Shown here in pieces: positions 1-5,115 of a stretch of 5,813 bases of DNA. Both the position numbers and the translations under genes were made by a program. Under the pieces are notes generated by a model. It was not told where the DNA came from. It ran no database searches and saw nothing but the letters and a program-made list of their open reading frames with translations. Numbering within the stretch: position 1 is the stretch's first letter; every line of letters starts with the position of its first letter. The DNA comes from an uncultured Alphaproteobacteria bacterium (GTDB lineage: Bacteria > Pseudomonadota > Alphaproteobacteria > Rickettsiales > UBA1997). Location of the stretch: contig CAIYMZ010000113.1 in NCBI GenBank assembly GCA_903927415.1, forward strand, positions 1 through 5,813, in the 5' to 3' direction.

Positions 1-371
1 AACTTAAGGAATTTGATTTAAAAAATTCACAAAATTTCTCTGTAGAAAAAATAAAAAAATGTGAAGGAGAGTTGATCATAAAGGCTTTGCATCCGTTTTC
101 GAAATTAATCGCATTGGATGAGAAAGGTAAGCAATTCAAGAGTCGTGATTTCGCTAAATTAATTTCTGATTTTGCTGTGAGTGGTGATTCCGATTTAACT
201 TTTGCAATTGGAGGCGCTAATGGCTTGTCAGAGGAAGTGTTAAAAAAATCTTCGCTAAAAATTTCTCTCGGATCGATGACCTTTCCGCATCTAATGGTGA
301 GATCAATTTTGGTGGAGCAGATTTACCGCGCTTCGACGATAATCAGCGGACATCCATATCATCGCGAATAA
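1..371 (+). CDS. rlmH: 23S rRNA (pseudouridine-1915-N3)-methyltransferase RlmH, 5'-truncated by window edge
   Basis: RlmH is a small SPOUT-class, SAM-dependent enzyme that methylates pseudouridine 1915 in helix 69 of 23S rRNA on the assembled 70S ribosome. The frame is open from base 3 with no stop and encodes about 122 residues, so roughly 30 N-terminal residues of the usual ~155 lie outside the window. Family hallmarks are visible: an IGGANGLSEE segment at fragment residues 69-78 (the SAM-binding knot, compare IGGPEGLSP in E. coli), TFPHLMVR at about 93-100 and the invariant C-terminus HPYHRE ending at the stop. A TTG at 72 could be taken as a start, but residues before it align with the family (an ...EKIKKCEGELI... 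helix), so it is internal. The gene converges on the minus-strand cluster, with 1 nt between stop codons. Identification is by recall of the family, and is strong. Confidence 0.95.
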   Translation, partial: LKEFDLKNSQNFSVEKIKKCEGELIIKALHPFSKLIALDEKGKQFKSRDFAKLISDFAVSGDSDLTFAIGGANGLSEEVLKKSSLKISLGSMTFPHLMVRSILVEQIYRASTIISGHPYHRE

Positions 372-372
372 T

Positions 373-843
373 TTAGGAGACTGTTTCAGACTTAGTTATT
401 GTTAGCCATCTGCTTCTTGCCCTCAATCTTCTAGCATCAATACGACCACGTAATTCAGAGCCCTTTTCTCTCAAGCTCACCGCATTGCGCCATTTTACCG
501 AATCATTCTGATCTTTTTGCAAAGTGGATCGCTGTAGTAATAGCGCTTCTTTTTCTAATTTTTTGCGTCGAGCAATAATTCTCGATCTAGCATCTTCAAC
601 CGCTATTGCGCGATTTTTGTCATGAAGCCTTTTGTTATACATGAGGATGTTGTCGACGAACCGGCGATGCTTTCTGTTCAACTCTTTTCGGATTTGTCTG
701 CGACTCAAACCACCACGATTACCGCGACGAATATAGCTGTAAAATGCGTGCGCCAAAGCGTGTCCAGCAACTTCATTAGCCAAAGCTGGATGGGCACTTA
801 AAAAGTTATTTACGTCAAATGTCATTGTGCCAATTGAAGGCAT
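373..843 (-). CDS. Hypothetical arginine-rich basic protein downstream of mnmE
   Basis: I do not recognise this protein. The frame is open for 558 nt (to a TTG at 930), and I prefer the ATG at 841-843, giving 156 residues. An ATG at 823-825 (MTFDVNN...) is equally possible. A TTG at 928-930 would overlap the mnmE end by 11 nt and add 29 residues. No start has a clear ribosome-binding site. After a short N-terminal stretch (NNFLSAHPALANEVAGHALAHAF, about residues 12-34), the protein is highly basic, with about 25 arginines between residues 39 and 147. A long charged, probably helical stretch covers about residues 67-114 (NKRLHDKNRAIAVEDA...RRKKLEKEALLLQR). I see no signal peptide, membrane segment or catalytic motif. 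This composition could suit nucleic-acid or ribosome binding, but that is a guess. GC, counted on sampled stretches, is about 44% against low-to-mid 30s in sampled parts of mnmE, so recent acquisition or a fast-evolving lineage-specific gene are both possible. It could also be a spurious frame. Confidence 0.5.
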   Translation of the reverse strand: MPSIGTMTFDVNNFLSAHPALANEVAGHALAHAFYSYIRRGNRGGLSRRQIRKELNRKHRRFVDNILMYNKRLHDKNRAIAVEDARSRIIARRKKLEKEALLLQRSTLQKDQNDSVKWRNAVSLREKGSELRGRIDARRLRARSRWLTITKSETVS

Positions 844-919
844 GCTGTGGAATATCACGATAATGCTAATGATCTGAGGTTGTTCAGGTTTGAAGGAGCT
901 TGTGTATAGAGATGGTCTC

Positions 920-2269
920 TTATTTTCCAATACAAAAACGTGAAAAAATTATATCTAAAATATTTTCAATATCGACTTTGCCAGTGATTTTTCCAATTTC
1001 GCGCACTGCCAGGCGCAAGTCTTCAGCAGCAAGTTCAATACTTTTTTGCAGCGAAAAATTTTCCAAATTTTCAACAGAATTTTCTAGCGCAACGCGATAT
1101 CTTTCTTGCGTGATTAGCGGTGAATTTTGACTTGGAACAATTTCTAAAATTTTTTCTTCGAGTTTTTTTAGAAGTGAATCGAGGTTGGTTTGAGCTGTTA
1201 GAGAAATCCCAACCACCGTCATTTCCGAGCTAGAACTTCTAGGAGCGAAGCGACGTAGAAATTCTTCATCGGGAATCCATTTAGCAACGAGATCAGTTTT
1301 ATTGATGAGTAAAATCGTATTCTCATCAATCAAATCTTCGCGTAAAATTGGATTTATTGCATCCACCAAAAAAATTTTAATATCAGCTGCAGCGGCTTTT
1401 TGTAAGGCGCGGCGGATTCCTTCTTTTTCAATTGCGTCGGAAGTTTCGCGCAGTCCAGCGGTGTCAGAAATTTTTACAGGCACGCCGGCAATTGACAAAT
1501 GCACCTCAACCACATCGCGAGTTGTGCCGGCAATTTCGGACACGATTGCCACTTCACTTTGAGCTAAAAAATTGATCAGCGAAGATTTTCCAACATTCGG
1601 AGCGCCAATGATTGCAAGGCTCAAACCATCTTTAATTTTTTGTCCGACTTTTTTGTCATCGAGATGTTGGCGAATTTCTGAGGCTAAATTTTTTACATTT
1701 TCTTCGACGCGATCGGTAATATTTTTTGGCAAATCTTCGTCAGGAAAATCAATCGCTGCTTCCAACATTGCTGAAATTTCGATCAAACGAAATCGCCAAT
1801 TTTCGTAAATTTCTCCCAATTTTCCCTCGAGTTGCTGCAGGGCTTGGCGATGCTGTGCTGCTGTTTCGGCGGCGATTAAGTCTGGAATTGCTTCGGCTTG
1901 AACGAGATCCAATTTTCCGTTCAAAAAAGCGCGTTTAGAAAATTCACCGGCTTCGGCAAGACGACAATTTTTTACTGCAGATAAAATTTCTAAAACTTTT
2001 TTTAAAATGAATGGAGAGGCGTGAATGCTGATCTCAGCGACATCTTCGCCGGTAAAACTTTGCGGCGATTTAAAAAATGAAATCAAAACTTCGTCGATAA
2101 TTTCAGCGGTTTTTGGATCGCGAATTTTTTGGAAGAAAATTTTTTGATGTGTCGGCGTGCCGCTGAATCCAAGGGTTGTTAGGCATTGTAAAACTTTTGT
2201 TCCAGAGATACGAATGACAGAAATTCCAGCGCGAATTGGTGAGGTGACGGGAGCAAAAATGGTGGGCAT
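920..2269 (-). CDS. mnmE: tRNA uridine-5-carboxymethylaminomethyl(34) synthesis GTPase MnmE (TrmE)
   Basis: MnmE works with MnmG in the cytoplasm to install cmnm5 or nm5 groups on the wobble uridine 34 of certain tRNAs, using GTP, FAD and a folate one-carbon unit. The 449 residues match the family length (454 in E. coli). The N-terminal folate-binding domain covers about 1-115 (RAGISVIRISG at 13-23, SFTGEDVAEI at 71-80, AEAGEFSKRAFLNGKLDLVQAEAI at 105-128). A helical domain is split around the inserted G domain. G motifs are G1 GAPNVGKS 222-229, G2 GTTRD 248-252, G3 DTAG 269-272 and G4 NKTD 323-326. Glu281 aligns with catalytic Glu282 of E. coli. The protein ends in FCIGK with the conserved Cys446. 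The usual HGGP after the TGED segment reads HASP here. It begins 5 nt after the argC stop, suggesting co-transcription and possibly translational coupling. In many alphaproteobacteria mnmE sits beside mnmG, rsmG and parAB instead, none of which is seen here. Confidence 0.97.
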   Translation of the reverse strand: MPTIFAPVTSPIRAGISVIRISGTKVLQCLTTLGFSGTPTHQKIFFQKIRDPKTAEIIDEVLISFFKSPQSFTGEDVAEISIHASPFILKKVLEILSAVKNCRLAEAGEFSKRAFLNGKLDLVQAEAIPDLIAAETAAQHRQALQQLEGKLGEIYENWRFRLIEISAMLEAAIDFPDEDLPKNITDRVEENVKNLASEIRQHLDDKKVGQKIKDGLSLAIIGAPNVGKSSLINFLAQSEVAIVSEIAGTTRDVVEVHLSIAGVPVKISDTAGLRETSDAIEKEGIRRALQKAAAADIKIFLVDAINPILREDLIDENTILLINKTDLVAKWIPDEEFLRRFAPRSSSSEMTVVGISLTAQTNLDSLLKKLEEKILEIVPSQNSPLITQERYRVALENSVENLENFSLQKSIELAAEDLRLAVREIGKITGKVDIENILDIIFSRFCIGK

Positions 2270-2274
2270 GTTAT

Positions 2275-3324
2275 TTACGGAAAAATCGGCGCCATCTCCA
2301 GCCCTTCTTTTTCATCAAATCCGAACATGATGTTCATATTCTGCACAGCCTGACCGGACGCTCCTTTGCAGAGATTATCGATGACGGAAACCAAAATTAT
2401 TTTGCCGGCAATCCGCGATTCTTTTGCCGCAATCACGCAAAAATTTGTGCCGACTACATCTTTAATATTTGGCTCACCTTCGATGACTTTTACAAAAGGT
2501 TCATCCTCATATTTTTTCTCCAAACAATTTTTTACATCAGCCAAAGAAAATTTTGGATTTAGTTTAGCGTAGATTGTGGAGATGATGCCGCGATTAATTG
2601 GCAGTAGGTGTGGCGTGAAATCAATTTCGATTTTTGCATTTGCCGCCTTGCTCAATTCTTGTTCAATTTCTCCGATGTGACGATGTTTGCCGATCGCGTA
2701 AGCCCTCACCGATTCATTAATTTCGCAGAATAAATTCGCCTGCTTCACCGATCTGCCAGCGCCTGTCACGCCTGATTTTGAATCGATGACGATGTCATTT
2801 TTTCCGATCAAATTATTTTGTAAAAGTGGGATGAGTGGAAGCAGCGCTGAAGTTGGATAGCATCCCGGACAAGCAACCAAATTCGCTTTTTTAATTTTGT
2901 TTCTGTGGATTTCTGAGAGTCCGTAAATCGCTTGGGGCTGTAAGTCTTTTGCGATGTGCTCATGTTCGTACCACTGTAAATAATCATCAGGATTTTCCAA
3001 ACGAAAATCGGCAGAAAGATCAATAATTTTGAGATGAGAATTTTTGCCGTCCGCTAAAAGTTTTTTAAAAGTTTCTTGCGAAGTCGTGTGGGGTAAGCAT
3101 CCAAAGGCGATATCAATTTCAGTGAAATTTATTTCCTCAATTTTTTTGAGATCAGGCAAATCGTAGTGAGTGAGGTGTGGGTAAAGCTGCTCGATTTTTT
3201 GCCCTGCATTACTGCTCGCGACAAGTGCGACAATTTCAGTTTTTTTGTGATTTAGTAAAATTCTGATCAGTTCTGCGCCAGTGTAACCAGAGGCGCCGAT
3301 GATGGCGATTTTTAATTTTTTCAT
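2275..3324 (-). CDS. argC: N-acetyl-gamma-glutamyl-phosphate reductase (type 1)
   Basis: ArgC catalyses the third step of arginine biosynthesis, the NADPH-dependent reduction of N-acetylglutamyl-5-phosphate to the semialdehyde, in the cytoplasm. At 349 residues it matches the longer type 1 enzymes rather than the shorter type 2 (about 310). Visible motifs are the N-terminal nucleotide-binding GASGYTGAEL (10-19), IDLSADFRL (101-109), YGLSEI (134-139), CPGCYPT (152-158) with catalytic Cys155, SGVTGAGR (184-191), KHRHIGEIEQ (213-222) with the active-site His216, DNLCKGASGQAVQNMN (316-331) and the C-terminal GLEMAPIFP. All key residues are intact, so the gene looks functional. The ATG start is immediately followed by the family's standard N-terminus. 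It is preceded by an A-rich leader without a Shine-Dalgarno sequence. No other arg gene is in view. It probably heads a short operon with mnmE. Confidence 0.97.
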   Translation of the reverse strand: MKKLKIAIIGASGYTGAELIRILLNHKKTEIVALVASSNAGQKIEQLYPHLTHYDLPDLKKIEEINFTEIDIAFGCLPHTTSQETFKKLLADGKNSHLKIIDLSADFRLENPDDYLQWYEHEHIAKDLQPQAIYGLSEIHRNKIKKANLVACPGCYPTSALLPLIPLLQNNLIGKNDIVIDSKSGVTGAGRSVKQANLFCEINESVRAYAIGKHRHIGEIEQELSKAANAKIEIDFTPHLLPINRGIISTIYAKLNPKFSLADVKNCLEKKYEDEPFVKVIEGEPNIKDVVGTNFCVIAAKESRIAGKIILVSVIDNLCKGASGQAVQNMNIMFGFDEKEGLEMAPIFP

Positions 3325-3375
3325 TTTTTCATTTTTGTTTTTGTAATTGGCTTGTGGATTGCGGATGAAGATTCT
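3325..3375 (-). promoter_or_regulatory. Short A-rich leader of argC, promoter not resolved
   Basis: This 51-bp stretch lies between the nested palindrome and the argC start. On the minus strand it becomes A-rich next to the start (ACAAAAACAAAAATGAAAAA before ATG). I see neither a clear -35/-10 pair nor a GGAG-like ribosome-binding site. If argC has its own promoter, it must lie here or inside the palindromic element. Otherwise transcription would have to read through from ilvE and the nuclease gene. Confidence 0.25.
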
Positions 3376-3414
3376 CTAGACCCTGCTGACATTCAGTTTG
3401 CGCACACATCTACA

Positions 3415-3443
3415 ATTGTCACCCCGTCGAATGACGGGGTCCA
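3415..3443 (+). repeat. Left core arm of the palindromic element, with its own hairpin
   Basis: This arm contains ACCCCGTC-GAAT-GACGGGGT (3421-3440), an 8-bp perfect stem with a 4-nt loop, flanked by GTC and CCA. The arm can therefore fold on itself or pair along its full 29 bp with the right arm. Confidence 0.85.
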
Positions 3444-3492
3444 TTACGTCGCAAGAACAAAATAAAATTTAAAGATTGAACTTGCGGCAAGG

Positions 3493-3521
3493 TGGACCCC
3501 GTCATTCGACGGGGTGACAAT
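3493..3521 (-). repeat. Right core arm of the palindromic element, with its own hairpin
   Basis: This is an exact reverse complement of the left arm. Its internal hairpin is ACCCCGTC-ATTC-GACGGGGT at 3496-3515. The 49-nt spacer to the left arm (3444-3492) is AT-rich in the middle. Confidence 0.85.
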
Positions 3522-3587
3522 GGCAGATTGTGGGCGCGGACATGCAAATGAATGTCGGCAGGGTTTAGTATAGACGAAATATTCCAT

Positions 3588-4145
3588 TCAAACCCGCGGA
3601 TGCTCCTTTCGATAGTCTTTCGGCTTCTGAAATGTTCCGCGCCAAACACCGAGCTTTTGTTTTTTTGCGGCTGCCTCGAGCTCATCCATTTTCTCATCCG
3701 ATTCGGTAAAATTGTAAATTATCGCCATGCCGTTTTTAACTAGCTCTTGGTTAATTGAAATGCCGTCGACCGAGCATTTGCCGAGATAGCGGTCATATTT
3801 ATCTTTTTCAGCGTAGAGACACTCGACTTGCTTTCCGCCAGCTAAATTTGTTAGAAAGTTGCGACTGACTTGGCCGCAAGCATATTCTTTGTTTTTTTCA
3901 TTGAAGCAGGTTTGGCTATATTCAGGAGCATCAAGTCCAAAAAGGCGCACTTGCTTACCGCCAACTTTCAATGAATCGCCGTCCAGCGCAAAAGTGTTTC
4001 CAGAAAATTTTTTATTGAATTGCGGATGTGACTTAACGCGAAAAGCAGCGCCCTGCGAGTTTGCCGGCTTTGTGGTTAAAAAAATTGCGACCGAAAAAAT
4101 TCCTAAAAAAATGGCGCAAGAAAAATTTAAAATTTTTTGTTTCAT
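3588..4145 (-). CDS. Secreted thermonuclease-family (SNase-like) protein
   Basis: This is a staphylococcal-nuclease-like OB-fold protein, a family that cleaves DNA or RNA with Ca2+. The first 30 residues form a signal peptide: MKQK, a hydrophobic core (about 8-24) and a likely cleavage after PANS (residue 30), so it should be periplasmic or secreted. The catalytic set is present: DGDSLKV at 55-61 (Asp57, metal), VRLFGLDAPE at 66-75 with Arg67, Asp72 and Glu75 matching R35, D40 and E43 of the S. aureus enzyme, and KYDRYLGKC at 116-124 with Arg119 matching R87. GVWRG at 166-170 is a usual C-terminal feature. Four cysteines in the mature part (80, 90, 109, 124) could form disulfides, fitting an exported protein. 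It starts 5 nt after the ilvE stop, so it is probably co-transcribed, though no functional link is obvious. The start lacks a Shine-Dalgarno sequence. The substrate is unknown; DNA scavenging or degradation of extracellular nucleic acid are inferences. Confidence 0.92.
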   Translation of the reverse strand: MKQKILNFSCAIFLGIFSVAIFLTTKPANSQGAAFRVKSHPQFNKKFSGNTFALDGDSLKVGGKQVRLFGLDAPEYSQTCFNEKNKEYACGQVSRNFLTNLAGGKQVECLYAEKDKYDRYLGKCSVDGISINQELVKNGMAIIYNFTESDEKMDELEAAAKKQKLGVWRGTFQKPKDYRKEHPRV

Positions 4146-4150
4146 GATTT

Positions 4151-5035
4151 TTAGCTTCTGACCAAATTTGTGTAATCCGACATCAGATCAAGTGTGAGCT
4201 GGCTCGGAGCTGGATAATTAAATTTATTTTCAATCGAGCCAACGCGAGTGATCTCGGCAGCGCTGCCAGTGATGAAGACGTCAATCGCATCTGCTAATTC
4301 TTCCGGTTTGATATGGCGTTCGACAATTTTTACCCCGCGTTTTTTGGCAAGATCAATTACGGTTAGACGCGTGATGCCGTTGAGAAAACAGTCGGGAAGG
4401 GGAGTGTGTAGCTCGCCGTTTTTCATTACTAAAAATAAATTTGCTCCTGTCGCTTCAGCTAGAAAGCCACGGTAATCGAGCATTAAGGCATCATTGTAAC
4501 CTTCATTTTCTGCCTCATGTTTAGAAATTGTGCAAATCATGTAAAGACCAGCAGCCTTTGCTGCAACTGGTGCGGTTTCGGGCGAAGGTCTTTTGTAAGT
4601 GGCGAATTTTAATTTTAATCCCGCCTTGCGCGCTTCATCGGAATAGTAAGAAGGCCATGTCCAGCAAGTTACGGCGACGTGAATTTTATTGCCTTGTGCT
4701 GATACCGCCATTTTTTCGGAACCACGCCAGGCGAAGACTCGCATGTATCCGTCAGTGATATTTTGTTTTTGTGAAAGTTCTTTTTTTACTGTATCTAATT
4801 CCGCGACGGAGTAAGGAATTTTAAAGCCGAGAATTTCAGCGGAGCGGTGTAATCTCTTTGTGTGCTCACTGCATTTGAAGATTTTTTTATTGTAAATTCT
4901 TTCACCTTCAAACACGCAAGAGCCGTAGTGTAAGCCGTGATTGAGCACGTGAACTTTTGCCTCTTTCCATTCAACAAATTTTCCATTGTACCAGATAAAA
5001 CCGTCGCGTTGATCAAAAGGAATGATGTCTGTCAT
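4151..5035 (-). CDS. ilvE: Branched-chain amino-acid aminotransferase (class IV PLP fold)
   Basis: This enzyme transfers the amino group between glutamate and the 2-keto acids of valine, leucine and isoleucine, the last step of their synthesis, in the cytoplasm. It has 294 residues, normal for bacterial IlvE. Motifs are HGLHYGSCVFEGERIY (33-48), VAAKAAGLY (157-165) with the PLP-binding Lys160 (K159 in E. coli), FLAEATGANLF (191-201) with Glu194, the phosphate-cup LNGITR (218-223) and GSAAEITRV (257-265). The N-terminus PFDQRDGFIWYNG is the form I recall from alphaproteobacterial IlvE, and it supports the ATG at 5033-5035. Related class IV enzymes (D-amino-acid aminotransferase, aminodeoxychorismate lyase) are less likely given the FEGERIY and GSAAEIT signatures. 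It is followed after 5 nt by the nuclease gene and is divergent from the glycosyltransferase. No Shine-Dalgarno sequence precedes it, only an AT-rich leader. Confidence 0.93.
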   Translation of the reverse strand: MTDIIPFDQRDGFIWYNGKFVEWKEAKVHVLNHGLHYGSCVFEGERIYNKKIFKCSEHTKRLHRSAEILGFKIPYSVAELDTVKKELSQKQNITDGYMRVFAWRGSEKMAVSAQGNKIHVAVTCWTWPSYYSDEARKAGLKLKFATYKRPSPETAPVAAKAAGLYMICTISKHEAENEGYNDALMLDYRGFLAEATGANLFLVMKNGELHTPLPDCFLNGITRLTVIDLAKKRGVKIVERHIKPEELADAIDVFITGSAAEITRVGSIENKFNYPAPSQLTLDLMSDYTNLVRS

Positions 5036-5115
5036 AATTTGATTTTAAAAAATAAAAAAAGAGATTGGGTGGCCGATCAAACATTCATCATTCCAAACTT
5101 TCTAGAAAAACTTTC
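5036..5115. promoter_or_regulatory. Divergent intergenic region between ilvE and the glycosyltransferase
   Basis: These 80 bp must hold the promoters of both divergent genes unless transcription starts further away. I cannot pick out convincing -35/-10 boxes. Visible elements are a 10-bp palindrome TTTCTAGAAA at 5099-5108 just before the glycosyltransferase start, a weak hairpin GATTGG-GTGG-CCGATC at 5063-5078, and an A-tract at 5051-5060. The A-tract reads as a T-run on the ilvE strand just after the hairpin. Neither start has a Shine-Dalgarno sequence. Confidence 0.4.

Larger units (their letters stand above)
3376..3568. repeat. Nested palindromic (REPIN/MITE-like) inverted repeat element
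   Basis: Two inverted copies of an 80-90 bp unit (about 3376-3455 and 3481-3568) face each other across a 25-nt AT-rich centre. The core arms, 3415-3443 and 3493-3521, are perfect reverse complements over 29 bp. The outer tips also match: the reverse complement of 3376-3395 (TGAATGTCAGCAGGGTCTAG) agrees at 18 of 20 positions with 3549-3568 (TGAATGTCGGCAGGGTTTAG). The regions between (3396-3414 and 3522-3548) are related but carry substitutions and an 8-nt length difference. CGCAAG at 3450-3455 pairs with CTTGCG at 3481-3486 near the centre. The layout resembles REPINs or small non-autonomous palindromic elements. No transposase frame and no convincing target-site duplication are visible, although TAGAC occurs at 3377-3381 and 3571-3575. 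There is no T-run after the stem, so it is not a classic intrinsic terminator, although it could impede transcription between the nuclease gene and argC. Confidence 0.85.

Noticed and set aside
72..74. TTG as the start of a 99-residue rlmH
   Set aside because: The frame is open to the window edge and the upstream residues fit the RlmH family, so the gene begins outside the window.
900..1130. Plus-strand open frame over the 3' end of mnmE
   Set aside because: It is antisense to the conserved MnmE C-terminus and shows no recognisable protein features; the same applies to the plus-strand frames at 1302-1562, 1572-1808 and 1726-1938.
3415..3521. CRISPR array or intrinsic terminator
   Set aside because: There are only two copies, in inverted orientation with one spacer, and no T-run follows the stem on either strand.
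3376..3575. Insertion sequence with target-site duplication (TAGAC at 3377-3381 and 3571-3575)
   Set aside because: The 5-bp match is not placed symmetrically at the repeat ends and no transposase frame exists inside, so chance is likely.
3419..3697. Minus-strand 92-residue frame crossing the palindrome and the nuclease 3' end
   Set aside because: It lies out of frame with the well-supported nuclease gene and ends inside the repeat, so it is a by-product of the palindrome sequence.
3859..4161. Plus-strand 100-residue frame opposite the nuclease N-terminus
   Set aside because: The hydrophobic stretch is the antisense of the signal peptide and low-complexity A/T runs; no independent support.
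5075..5089. Four-codon leader peptide upstream of ilvE
   Set aside because: It contains one valine only, has no ribosome-binding site, and is too short to act as an attenuation leader.
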